Below, piece after piece: positions 1-7,921 of a stretch of DNA of 64,000 bases. Below the pieces are notes generated by a model. It worked only from the letters and a program-made list of their open reading frames with translations. It was not told where the DNA came from and did not search any database. Numbering within the stretch: the first letter of the stretch is position 1; the number at the start of each line of letters is the position of its first letter. The translations under genes were made by a program, and so were the position numbers. The stretch lies in assembly GCA_944321175.1 (NCBI GenBank), contig CALUKI010000018.1:58544-122543 (forward strand), in the 5' to 3' direction. The DNA is from an uncultured Alistipes sp. (GTDB taxonomy: Bacteria; Bacteroidota; Bacteroidia; Bacteroidales; Rikenellaceae).

Positions 1-130
1 GTTTGTCGCGCAGGAAAATCTTCTCCACATCGTGCCCGGCGGCTTCGGCTCCGCGTCGGAGTTCGTCGCACAATGTGTCGGAATTGCCGCCCCGTCGCGG
101 ACTTGAGGAGAGAATCAAAATTTTTTTCAT
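1..130 (-). CDS. NAD(P)H-dependent FMN reductase-like flavoprotein, N-terminal part
   Basis: The minus strand is open from an ATG at 130 to the left edge, giving 43 residues; the rest lies outside the window. The protein begins with a hydrophobic beta strand (MKKILILSSSPRRGGNSD) whose SSSPRRGGNS stretch at residues 8-17 is the phosphate-binding loop typical of NADPH-dependent FMN reductases and iron-sulfur flavoproteins, which hold FMN in a flavodoxin-like fold. An amphipathic helix (TLCDELRRGAEAAGHDVE) follows, as expected for that fold. A TACCTTTG promoter element lies 27 bases upstream of the start codon. Whether an iron-sulfur cluster follows cannot be seen. The family is quite sure, the substrate unknown. 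Confidence 0.75.
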   Translation of the reverse strand, partial: MKKILILSSSPRRGGNSDTLCDELRRGAEAAGHDVEKIFLRDK

Positions 131-156
131 GACTCGCAGGTTTTGTTTCGACTCTG

Positions 157-164
157 CAAAGGTA
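157..164 (-). promoter_or_regulatory. Bacteroidetes -7 element (TACCTTTG) for the flavoprotein gene
   Basis: The minus strand reads TACCTTTG, matching the Bacteroidetes -7 consensus TAnnTTTG, with the start codon at 130 about 27 bases downstream. No clear TTTG -33 box is seen at the right distance, so the call rests on the -7 element alone. Confidence 0.45.
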
Positions 165-352
165 GGTCATTCCGAATGGCCGCACATAACGGAATCCCGG
201 AAAAATCTACCCGAATCCCGTTTTTTTCATGCTCCATTGCCGTACATTGCGCCCCGCCCCATTTCGTCATCTCTCCATTTCCCCTTGCCCTGCACTGTTC
301 CATGACGGGAGAAGACACCCTGTCGGGGCAGATCCGAAAAAGCCGTTTTTTG

Positions 353-383
353 TTGTCCCGACACCTGGTTTTTACTAACTTTG
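353..383 (+). promoter_or_regulatory. Promoter for ogt
   Basis: TTG at 353-355 and TAACTTTG at 376-383 are separated by 20 bases, matching the Bacteroidetes TTTG-N19-21-TAnnTTTG promoter. The ogt start codon is at 410, leaving a leader of about 20 bases. This supports 410 over the upstream in-frame ATG at 143. Confidence 0.7.
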
Positions 384-409
384 CTGCCGATAAGACAAAC
401 GATCGACCG

Positions 410-988
410 ATGCAACCCCGTAGCCCCCGCACGACAGCCAACCTGGAAACCGGAGAGACATACGTCTGCAATTACCTCTCGCCGCTGGGATCGTTGCTGC
501 TCGCTTCCGACGGATTGCATCTTACGGGCCTCTGGTTTGAAGGCCAACGTCATTTCCCCGCAGAGACATGCAGGAGCCCCCGAACGGAACACCTTCCGCT
601 GTTCGACGCAGTACGCGAATGGCTGGACCGCTATTTCGCCGGAAATGATCCGGGAGCGGTACCGCCGCTCCGGCCGGAGGGATCGGCCTTCCAACAGGCC
701 GTATGGGCGCTGTTGCTGAAGATTCCATATGGAGAAACGACTACCTATGGCGATCTTGCACGCACGCTTGCCCGCCTTCAGGGACGCACGACGCTATCGG
801 CGCAGGCGGTCGGCGGTGCCGTCGGGCACAACCCCATCTCGATTCTCATTCCCTGCCACCGGGTCGTGGGGCACAACGGCAGTCTGACCGGCTATGCCGG
901 CGGTCTCGACCGCAAGCGTTTCCTCCTTCGTCTCGAAAGCGCCCGCCGGCCGGCATCGCTATTTCCTGCGGCGATATTCTGTCAGTGA
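410..988 (+). CDS. ogt: Methylated-DNA--[protein]-cysteine S-methyltransferase
   Basis: This suicide repair protein transfers the methyl group from O6-methylguanine or O4-methylthymine in DNA to its own cysteine. The product has 192 residues, usual for Ogt-type enzymes. The active-site motif IPCHRVV is complete with Cys149; the DNA-binding domain is recognisable by PYGETTTYGDLA (107-118) and the helical stretch before the active site (AVGGAVGHNPISILIPCHRV, 133-152). The N-terminal part (about 1-90) is a divergent RNase-H-like domain. The frame stays open upstream to 143, but a good promoter at 353-383 places transcription downstream of that, so the ATG at 410 was chosen. The last 30 bases overlap the 3' end of the AraC gene on the other strand. 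Confidence 0.9.
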   Translation: MQPRSPRTTANLETGETYVCNYLSPLGSLLLASDGLHLTGLWFEGQRHFPAETCRSPRTEHLPLFDAVREWLDRYFAGNDPGAVPPLRPEGSAFQQAVWALLLKIPYGETTTYGDLARTLARLQGRTTLSAQAVGGAVGHNPISILIPCHRVVGHNGSLTGYAGGLDRKRFLLRLESARRPASLFPAAIFCQ

Positions 989-1795
989 CATACCCGTATA
1001 ACGTTTGAAAAAGCGCCCCAGATAAGATTGGTCGGGAAAATTCAACCGATCGGCAATCGTCTGCAACGGGACATTCGACAATGTGAGCAGGATCTTGATC
1101 TCCTGCACGATCCAGTTGTCGATCAATTGTTTCGGCGTCTTCCCGACCATCGATCGCGTCACAGCCGCCAGATAACCCTTCGAAATGCACAATTCATCCG
1201 CATAATACGCCACATCGCGGTGGTGCTGCGAATGGATCGTTATCAGTTCGACGAACCGATGCAGAAGTTCCGCCTTGCGGTCATCCTCATCGAGCCGGAG
1301 ATCGGCGTAGTTGCGACGGACCTTATCGCTGATATTCAGCAGCATGTTCCGCAGATTGTTGTTCAACATCTCCCCGCGAAAAACATTCCCCACATCGTTG
1401 TAATTGGCCAGCAGCACCTCGAACATGCTGCGTGCGAGCGCAATCGTCCGGGGTGAATGGGAATATATCGGCATCGTCTTCACATAATGAAAAAAAGCCG
1501 TATCCAAACGATATGCTGCATTTTCGAACATGGCGTGCGAGAAGGAGAAAAAAATCGTCTGGAACTCGGCATCGGCACGGACCAGCATGAAGACGGCATG
1601 CGGCATCAGAAAGACCTCCGAATTGGCCGCAACCTCATACTCCCGTGTATCGATCATCAAGACGGCGCTTCCTTTCGTACAGAAGAAAAGGGCCCCGCCC
1701 TCCAGGCGGGCCGGTCTGTTCAAAAAGTCGCGCATGTCCGTCATTTTGACGAAAAAAGGATCATTCAACGGCAATTTTTGCCCCATAGGCTTCAT
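959..1795 (-). CDS. AraC-family transcriptional regulator
   Basis: A 278-residue regulator with a C-terminal pair of helix-turn-helix motifs: the first around DVAYYADELCISKGYLAAVT, the second around PLQTIADRLNFPDQSYLGRF followed by the family signature FKRYTGMSLTEYRRRK. The N-terminal half looks like a cupin-type sensing domain (GGALFFCTKGSAVLMI). It is divergent from the RND efflux operon starting at 1945, so it may control that operon (inference from position only). An in-frame ATG exists at 1813, but the TATTTTTG element at 1815-1822 would start the transcript at or below that ATG, so 1795 is preferred. Its 3' end overlaps the end of ogt by 30 bases, tail to tail. The inducer is unknown. 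Confidence 0.88.
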   Translation of the reverse strand: MKPMGQKLPLNDPFFVKMTDMRDFLNRPARLEGGALFFCTKGSAVLMIDTREYEVAANSEVFLMPHAVFMLVRADAEFQTIFFSFSHAMFENAAYRLDTAFFHYVKTMPIYSHSPRTIALARSMFEVLLANYNDVGNVFRGEMLNNNLRNMLLNISDKVRRNYADLRLDEDDRKAELLHRFVELITIHSQHHRDVAYYADELCISKGYLAAVTRSMVGKTPKQLIDNWIVQEIKILLTLSNVPLQTIADRLNFPDQSYLGRFFKRYTGMSLTEYRRRK

Positions 1796-1814
1796 AATGA
1801 CAAGTTCAAACATA

Positions 1815-1848
1815 CAAAAATAGGGAAAATTCCGTTATTGCAGACAAA
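1815..1848 (-). promoter_or_regulatory. Promoter for the AraC gene
   Basis: On the minus strand a TTTG at 1848-1845 and TATTTTTG at 1822-1815 are spaced by 22 bases, slightly longer than usual. The -7 box almost touches the ATG at 1813, which argues for translation from 1795. It lies back to back with the efflux promoter, so a regulator bound between 1815 and 1920 could act on both. Confidence 0.5.
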
Positions 1849-1910
1849 CGAGTTCACATTATGAAAAAAACAACTTATTTTTTGAAACAACAATTTTCTA
1901 AGGGAACATC

Positions 1911-1918
1911 TATCTTTG
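1911..1918 (+). promoter_or_regulatory. -7 promoter element of the RND efflux operon
   Basis: TATCTTTG matches the Bacteroidetes -7 consensus and lies 27 bases before the ATG at 1945. A TTTG at 1881-1884 is 26 bases upstream, further than the usual 19-21, so the -33 box is weak; such a promoter may need an activator, possibly the divergent AraC protein. Confidence 0.55.
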
Positions 1919-1944
1919 CGACGTTTTTATAAGGTTTTTTAATT

Positions 1945-3114
1945 ATGAAGAAAATTTCGATCTGCGCAGCGGCAGTCAGCTGCATGCTCATGTGCGGCTG
2001 CCAACAGAAGCCGATGCAACAAACCGTATCCGAATACGAGGTATTGACGGTCGTCCCGACCGATCGGACGCTTTCGGAGAACTATTCGGCCTCGATACGG
2101 GGTCGTCAGGACATTGATATTTACGCCCAGGTATCGGGTAAGATCGCGCAACTGTGTGTCACGGAAGGACAGCGCGTGAAGAAAGGTCAGACGCTTTTCA
2201 TCATCGATCAGGTGCCGTACAAGGCTGCGCTGCAAACGGCAATAGCGAATGTCGAGGCGGCAAAGGCCGGCGTGGCTACGGCACAGCTCACCTACGACAG
2301 CAAGAAAGAGCTCTTCGCCCGCAACGTGGTTTCGCAATTCGACCTTTCGACAGCCGAGAATGCGCTGTTGACGGCAAAAGCCCAGCTGGCACAGGTCGAG
2401 GCTCAGGAGGTGAACGCCCGCAACAATCTCTCGTACACGGTAGTAAGCAGCCCGTCGGATGGAGTTGTCGGGACGCTGCCCTTCCGTGTGGGTTCGCTTG
2501 TAGGGCCTTCGACGCCGACGCCGTTGACGACCGTGTCGGACAATTCGGAGATGTATGTCTATTTCTCGATGACCGAGAACCAGCTGCTGGCCCTCACACG
2601 CGAATACGGATCGATTGACAATACGTTGAAAAACATGCCGGATGTACGGTTGCAGCTCAACGACGGCTCGATGTACGACCAGCCGGGACGCATCGAATCG
2701 ATCAGCGGCGTCATCGACACTTCGACCGGCAGCGTACAGCTTCGCGCAGCCTTCCCCAACAAGGAGGGACTGCTTCACAGCGGGGGTTCGGGCAGTCTCA
2801 TACTGCCGCACCACTATACGGATTGCATTGTCGTGCCGCAATCGGCGACCTTCGAGCTTCAGGACAAGGTCTATGTATATAAGGTGATCGACGGCATCGC
2901 GACATCGTCGATGATCAATGTAGCCAACATCTCGAACGGAAAAGAATATATCGTCAATTCGGGTCTGTCGGCAGGCGACGTCATCGTCAACGAAGGCGTG
3001 GGCCTGATGCGCGAAGGCACACCGGTCAAGCCCAAGAATCAGCAGGCGGCAGTCACGGCACCGGCGGCCGATGCCGCTGCGGCAGCACAACCCGAAACCG
3101 AAAAGGAGGAATAG
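1945..3114 (+). CDS. RND efflux periplasmic adaptor (membrane fusion) lipoprotein
   Basis: The 389-residue adaptor of an AcrAB-TolC-type multidrug efflux system, linking the inner-membrane pump to the outer-membrane channel. The N-terminus is a lipoprotein signal (hydrophobic stretch ending LMCGC, lipid-anchored Cys about residue 19). Next come the two halves of the lipoyl-like domain (IYAQVSGKIAQLCVTEGQ and SPSDGVVGTLPFRVGSLV) flanking an alpha-helical hairpin (about 95-155, rich in Ala, Glu and Gln), then the beta-barrel and membrane-proximal domains. The C-terminal tail is rich in Ala and Glu and probably disordered. It is the first gene of a three-gene operon; the pump starts 3 bases after its stop codon. 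Substrates cannot be told from sequence. Confidence 0.92.
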   Translation: MKKISICAAAVSCMLMCGCQQKPMQQTVSEYEVLTVVPTDRTLSENYSASIRGRQDIDIYAQVSGKIAQLCVTEGQRVKKGQTLFIIDQVPYKAALQTAIANVEAAKAGVATAQLTYDSKKELFARNVVSQFDLSTAENALLTAKAQLAQVEAQEVNARNNLSYTVVSSPSDGVVGTLPFRVGSLVGPSTPTPLTTVSDNSEMYVYFSMTENQLLALTREYGSIDNTLKNMPDVRLQLNDGSMYDQPGRIESISGVIDTSTGSVQLRAAFPNKEGLLHSGGSGSLILPHHYTDCIVVPQSATFELQDKVYVYKVIDGIATSSMINVANISNGKEYIVNSGLSAGDVIVNEGVGLMREGTPVKPKNQQAAVTAPAADAAAAAQPETEKEE

Positions 3115-3117
3115 CGT

Positions 3118-6100
3118 ATGACACTGAGACATTTCATCGACCGGCCCGTATTGGCATCGGTCATTTCGATCGTCATCGTCATCGCGGGTATCATCGGACT
3201 CTCGACACTGCCCATCGAGCAGTATCCGAATATCGCGCCGCCGACGGTCATGGTCCGCGCCTCCTACCCCGGAGCGAGTGCCGAGACCATTCAGAAATCC
3301 GTGATCGTACCGCTTGAGGAGGCGATCAACGGTGTGGAGAACATGATGTACATCCAGTCGGAAGCATCGAATGCCGGCAGCGCCTCCATTACGGTCTATT
3401 TCCGTCAGGGCACGGATCCGGACATGGCGGCCGTGAACGTCCAGAACCGCGTGGCAACCGCTACGGGACAGCTGCCGGGTGAGGTTACGCAGATCGGTAT
3501 CACGACCATGAAGCGTCAGACGAGTATGCTGAAGGTCTTTACGGTCAGCAGCCCGGACGACACCTACGACGAAGGTTTTCTGAGCAACTATGTAAAGATC
3601 AACATCGAACCGCGTATCCAGCGTATTCAGGGCGTAGGCGAGTTCTTCGTGCTGGGTGCCGACTATTCGATGCGCGTATGGCTCAAGCCCGACGTGATGG
3701 CTCAGCACAAGCTTGTCCCGTCGGACGTCACGGCGGTGCTGGCCGAGCAGAATATCGAGTCGGCTGCCGGTACGCTGGGTGAGAACTCGGACAATACGTT
3801 CCAATATACGATGAAGTATCGCGGACGTCTGGTTACGCCCGAAGAGTTCGGCAATATCGTCATCCGCTCGCAGGAGGACGGTACGATTCTGCGGTTGAAG
3901 GACATCGCTGAAGTGGAAATGGGCGATGAATCGTATGCCTACCACGGACAGGTCAACGGCCATCCGGGCGTTACGGCAATGGTCTTCCAGACGGCAGGAA
4001 CGAACGCCACGCAGATCGTGAAAGACGTGGATGCGCTATTGGACGAGATTCGCGCGGAACTGCCCAAGGGCGTTGTCATCACGGACCTGATGAGCGTGAA
4101 CGACTTCCTGTATGCGTCGATCGCCGAAGTGATCAAGACGCTTATCGAGGCGATCATCCTCGTGGTCCTGATCGTTTACCTCTTCCTGCAGGATGTCCGT
4201 TCGACGCTGATTCCGACGGTCTCGATCTTCGTGGCATTGATCGGAACGTTCGGATTCCTCGCCTTCGCGGGCTTCACGATCAACCTGCTGACGCTCTTCG
4301 CGCTCGTCCTCGCGATCGGTACGGTCGTCGATGATGCGATCATTGTCGTCGAAGCCGTCCAGGCGCGGTTCGACGTCGGATACAAGTCGTCGTACCATGC
4401 CACGATCGACGCCATGTCGGGCATTACGTCGGCCATCATCTCATCGACGCTGGTCTTCATGGCGGTGTTCATCCCCGTATCGATGATGGGCGGGACATCG
4501 GGAACATTCTATACGCAGTTCGGTATCACAATGGCCGTTGCGGTCGGTCTGTCGGCCGTCAATGCACTGACGTTGTCACCGGCACTTTGCGCCCTGATTC
4601 TGAAACCCTACCTCGACGAAAACGGCGAGATGCGCGACAACTTCGCCGCCCGTTTCCGCAAGGCGTTCAACGCCGCCTTCAGCGTCATGATCGAGAAATA
4701 CAAACGGGGCGTACTGGTGTTCATCAAGCACCGGTGGCTGATGTGGTCCACGCTTGTACTGGCCCTGGGCATGCTGTTCGTATTGATGAACAACACGAAG
4801 ACAGGTCTGGTTCCCGACGAGGACCAGGGCGTCGTCATGGTGAACGTCACGGCAGCCCCGGGTTCGTCGCTGGCAGAAACCAACACGATCATGGAGGAGC
4901 TGAGCAACCGTCTGAGCGCCATTCCCCAGATCCGCGACTTTACAACCGTCGCCGGATACGGCATGATCGCCGGTCAGGGATCCTCGTACGGCATGTGTAT
5001 CGTCCGGCTGAAGGACTGGGAGGAGCGTCCGGAAAAGAGCGATGCCGTAAATGCCGTCATCGGACAGATTTATGCCCGCACGGCCGACATCAAGGACGCA
5101 CAGATATTTGCCATCGCGCCGCCGATGATTGCGGGTTACGGCACATCGACCGGTCTGTCGATGCACCTGCAGGATCGTGCCGGCGGAGAGATCGAGGACT
5201 TCTATGCGCTGTCCCAGCAATTCATCGGAGCATTGAACCAGCGTCCGGAGATTGCAATGGCCTACTCGACCTTCAACATCAACTTCCCGCAATACATCGT
5301 CGACATCGATGCGGCGAAGGCCAAACGCGCGGGTATCTCGACCACCGAGATCCTTTCGACTTTGTCCGGATACTACGGCGGACAGTACGTTTCGTACTTC
5401 AACCGTTTCTCGAAGGTCTATCGCGTAATCATACAGGCCGATCCGAAATACCGCCTCGATACCGAATCGCTCAACAACGTATTCGTCCGGATGTCGAACG
5501 GCGAGATGGCCCCGATCAGCCAATACGTCAAGCTGACGAAGACCTACGGTTCGGAGGTGTTGAATCGCTTCAACATGTACAGCTCGATCGCCATCAGCGG
5601 TATGAATGCCGACGGTTATTCGTCGGGTGATGTCATCAATGCCGTCCGTGAGACTGCGGCCGAAGTCCTGCCGCACGGATACGGATACGAATTCGACGGC
5701 ATCACGCGCGAGGAGAGCCAGACCACAAACAACACAGTCATCATCTTCGGCATCTGTATCCTGCTGATCTACCTTATCCTGAGTGCGCTCTATGAGAGTT
5801 TCATCATCCCGTTCGCGGTCATTCTCTCCGTACCGTGCGGACTGATGGGCTCGTTCCTCATGGCCAAGCTCATGGGATTGGAGAACAACATCTACCTGCA
5901 AACAGGTATCATCATGTTGATCGGACTGTTGTCGAAGACGGCCATCCTGATTACGGAATACGCAGCCGACCGCCGCCGTGCGGGAATGTCGCTGACGCAA
6001 GCAGCCGTATCGGCCGCCAAGGTCCGCCTGCGTCCTATTCTGATGACGGTATTGACCTGCGTATTCGGCATGCTTCCGTTGATGTTGTCGCACGGCGTAG

Positions 6101-6330
6101 GAGCCAACGGCAACTCGACGCTGGGTTCGGGCGTCGTCGGCGGTATGATTGTCGGAACGCTCGCGCTGCTGTTCCTCGTACCGACGCTGTTCATCGTCTT
6201 CCAGACCCTTCAGGAGAAGGTCAAACCGCTGGAGCTCAACTCGACCCCCGACTGGGGTATTCAGGCCGAAATCGAAGAGAATGAAAACGATCCCATTGAA
6301 GAAGATGAAAAACAAAATGATAAGAAATAG
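3118..6330 (+). CDS. RND multidrug efflux transporter, AcrB/MexB (HAE-1) type
   Basis: The inner-membrane pump of the tripartite efflux system, a proton-drug antiporter of 1070 residues, the normal length. It has the internal duplication of the family: a first membrane helix (residues 8-28), a large periplasmic loop, helices 2-6, a second loop and helices 8-12. The proton-relay pair is present in helix 4 (GTVVDDAIIVVEAV) and the matching lysine in helix 10 (GLLSKTAILITEY). The opening residues MTLRHFIDRPVLASVISI are typical of HAE-1 pumps of Bacteroidetes. The C-terminal cytoplasmic tail is acidic. The channel gene overlaps the 3' end, so translation is probably coupled. Confidence 0.95.
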   Translation: MTLRHFIDRPVLASVISIVIVIAGIIGLSTLPIEQYPNIAPPTVMVRASYPGASAETIQKSVIVPLEEAINGVENMMYIQSEASNAGSASITVYFRQGTDPDMAAVNVQNRVATATGQLPGEVTQIGITTMKRQTSMLKVFTVSSPDDTYDEGFLSNYVKINIEPRIQRIQGVGEFFVLGADYSMRVWLKPDVMAQHKLVPSDVTAVLAEQNIESAAGTLGENSDNTFQYTMKYRGRLVTPEEFGNIVIRSQEDGTILRLKDIAEVEMGDESYAYHGQVNGHPGVTAMVFQTAGTNATQIVKDVDALLDEIRAELPKGVVITDLMSVNDFLYASIAEVIKTLIEAIILVVLIVYLFLQDVRSTLIPTVSIFVALIGTFGFLAFAGFTINLLTLFALVLAIGTVVDDAIIVVEAVQARFDVGYKSSYHATIDAMSGITSAIISSTLVFMAVFIPVSMMGGTSGTFYTQFGITMAVAVGLSAVNALTLSPALCALILKPYLDENGEMRDNFAARFRKAFNAAFSVMIEKYKRGVLVFIKHRWLMWSTLVLALGMLFVLMNNTKTGLVPDEDQGVVMVNVTAAPGSSLAETNTIMEELSNRLSAIPQIRDFTTVAGYGMIAGQGSSYGMCIVRLKDWEERPEKSDAVNAVIGQIYARTADIKDAQIFAIAPPMIAGYGTSTGLSMHLQDRAGGEIEDFYALSQQFIGALNQRPEIAMAYSTFNINFPQYIVDIDAAKAKRAGISTTEILSTLSGYYGGQYVSYFNRFSKVYRVIIQADPKYRLDTESLNNVFVRMSNGEMAPISQYVKLTKTYGSEVLNRFNMYSSIAISGMNADGYSSGDVINAVRETAAEVLPHGYGYEFDGITREESQTTNNTVIIFGICILLIYLILSALYESFIIPFAVILSVPCGLMGSFLMAKLMGLENNIYLQTGIIMLIGLLSKTAILITEYAADRRRAGMSLTQAAVSAAKVRLRPILMTVLTCVFGMLPLMLSHGVGANGNSTLGSGVVGGMIVGTLALLFLVPTLFIVFQTLQEKVKPLELNSTPDWGIQAEIEENENDPIEEDEKQNDKK

Positions 6331-7690
6331 TTTTCTGATGGTGCTGACGGTGCTGATGACGGGCTGCGGCATCTACAAACCTTACACACGGCCCGAAGTT
6401 TCGACCGAGGGAATCTACCGTGAAACGGTAAATGCCGCCGACACGGCGTCGTTGGCCGATCTCGACTGGAGAAGTCTCTTTTCGGACGCGACCCTGCAGG
6501 AGCTGATCGACACGGTGTTGGTACGGAATACGGATCTTCGATCGGCGCAGCTGCAGGTCGAAGCGGCCGAGGCGACCTTGCGCACTTCGCGGCTGTCGCT
6601 GCTGCCGTCGTTCACGCTTGCACCGCAGGGCGGCGTAAGCAGCTTCGACAATTCGAAAGCCTCGTGGACCTACAACGTGCCGGTGACGGCAAGTTGGGAG
6701 ATCGATGTATTTTCGCGGTTGCGCAACACGAAACTGCGCTCCAAGGCGCTCTACATGCAGAGTATGGAGTACAAGCAGGCGGTGCGCACGCAGTTGATCG
6801 CCACGACGGCCAATCTCTACTATACGTTGTGCATGCTCGACGAGCAATTGGCCATAGCCCGTGAGACGGCCGACGCATGGGCGGAGACGGTCGAGACGAT
6901 CCGTGCGATGAAGGAGGCGGGCATGACGAACGATGCCGCCGTAGCCCAGAACGAAGCGGCCTACAACGGCGTGAAGATTTCGGTTCTGCAGCTGGAGCAG
7001 TCGATCAGCGAGACGGAGAATTCGCTGTGCGGGCTGCTGCTTCAGGCGCCGCACAAAATCGAGCGCAATACGTTGAAGGAGCAACGGACGCCGCAAGAGT
7101 TGCTTGTCGGTGTTCCGGTGCAGCTGCTGTCGCGGCGTCCGGATGTCCGTGTAGCGGAATATTCGCTCATGTCGGCCTACTATGCAACGGCCGCCGCCCG
7201 TTCGGCGCTCTATCCGAACATCACGCTGAGCGGTTCGGCCGGTTGGACGAACAATGCCGGTTCGGCGATCGTCAATCCGGGAAAACTGCTGCTTTCGGCA
7301 GCCGGACAGCTGTTGCAGCCGATTTTCCAGGCCGGAGCCAATCGTGCGCAGGTCAAGATTGCAAAGGCGCAGCAGGAGGAGGCGATGCTGGCATATGAAC
7401 AGACGATCCTCAATGCGGGCAATGAAGTGAACGACGCATTGAAAAGCTACCAGACGGCTCACACCGCCGCAACGCTTTATGAAGAGCAGGTAGCCTCGCT
7501 GGCCCGTGCGGTCGAGAGTACGGAGCTGCTGATGCAGCACTCGCAGACGACTTACCTCGATGTATTGACCGCCCGCCAATCCTACCTGTCGGCACAGCTG
7601 GAACAGGTCGCCAACCGTTTCACCGAGTTGCAGAGCGTCGTATCACTCTACCACGCACTGGGCGGCGGACGTGAATGCGACGCAGAATAA
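6305..7690 (+). CDS. Outer-membrane efflux channel lipoprotein (NodT/OprM family)
   Basis: The TolC-like outer-membrane channel that completes the efflux system. The 461-residue product starts with a lipoprotein signal ending LMTGC, then IYKPYTRPEV, the usual N-terminus of NodT-type factors. Two OEP repeats follow, each with long helices and beta strands; the marker motif LLSRRPDVRVAEYSLMSAYYA begins the second (as LLSRRPDVRVAE). Candidate starts are 6281, 6305 and 6317; 6305 has a GAAG-type ribosome site just upstream and leaves an overlap of 26 bases with the pump gene. A strong hairpin terminator follows 30 bases after the stop, closing the operon. Confidence 0.92.
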   Translation: MKNKMIRNSFLMVLTVLMTGCGIYKPYTRPEVSTEGIYRETVNAADTASLADLDWRSLFSDATLQELIDTVLVRNTDLRSAQLQVEAAEATLRTSRLSLLPSFTLAPQGGVSSFDNSKASWTYNVPVTASWEIDVFSRLRNTKLRSKALYMQSMEYKQAVRTQLIATTANLYYTLCMLDEQLAIARETADAWAETVETIRAMKEAGMTNDAAVAQNEAAYNGVKISVLQLEQSISETENSLCGLLLQAPHKIERNTLKEQRTPQELLVGVPVQLLSRRPDVRVAEYSLMSAYYATAAARSALYPNITLSGSAGWTNNAGSAIVNPGKLLLSAAGQLLQPIFQAGANRAQVKIAKAQQEEAMLAYEQTILNAGNEVNDALKSYQTAHTAATLYEEQVASLARAVESTELLMQHSQTTYLDVLTARQSYLSAQLEQVANRFTELQSVVSLYHALGGGRECDAE

Positions 7691-7721
7691 CGCGCGGCAG
7701 CGGCAAACGTCTGCCTTTCGG

Positions 7722-7759
7722 AAAAGAGACGGCCCCGGTTTTCGGGGCCGTCTCTTTTT
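7722..7759 (+). terminator. Rho-independent terminator of the efflux operon
   Basis: An inverted repeat AAAAGAGACGGCCCCG / CGGGGCCGTCTCTTTT with a 4-6-base loop, followed by T residues, 30 bases after the channel gene. Because A-runs precede the stem it could also work on the other strand. Confidence 0.85.
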
Positions 7760-7804
7760 CATGCCGGTATCCCGATAAAAAAGCAAGGATATTTTCCCGA
7801 ACCG

Positions 7805-7836
7805 TTTGTAATATCGGCGGTGAATTCGTATTTTTG
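7805..7836 (+). promoter_or_regulatory. Promoter for the lipoprotein gene at 7922
   Basis: TTTG at 7805-7808 and TATTTTTG at 7829-7836 are separated by exactly 20 bases, a full match to the Bacteroidetes promoter. It leaves a leader of about 80 bases before the ATG at 7922, long enough for a regulatory structure, though none is obvious. Confidence 0.72.
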
Positions 7837-7921
7837 TTCGTTCGGCTGTAAAAACATAAAAAAGCAAACGCTCAAACCGCGAAAAGAAAGGTTCATTATC
7901 AATTTCTAATACTTAAAAACA

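Noticed and set aside
3..988. A plus-strand start upstream of ogt at 143, which would add 89 residues.
   Set aside because: The promoter at 353-383 and homology place the start at 410. The upstream residues overlap the control region of the divergent flavoprotein gene.
1939..3963. A 674-codon open frame on the minus strand opposite the efflux adaptor and pump genes.
   Set aside because: It mirrors the codon bias of the real genes on the plus strand, has no signal, domain or ribosome site, and its residue composition (rich in Arg, His and Asp) is typical of antisense frames in GC-rich DNA.
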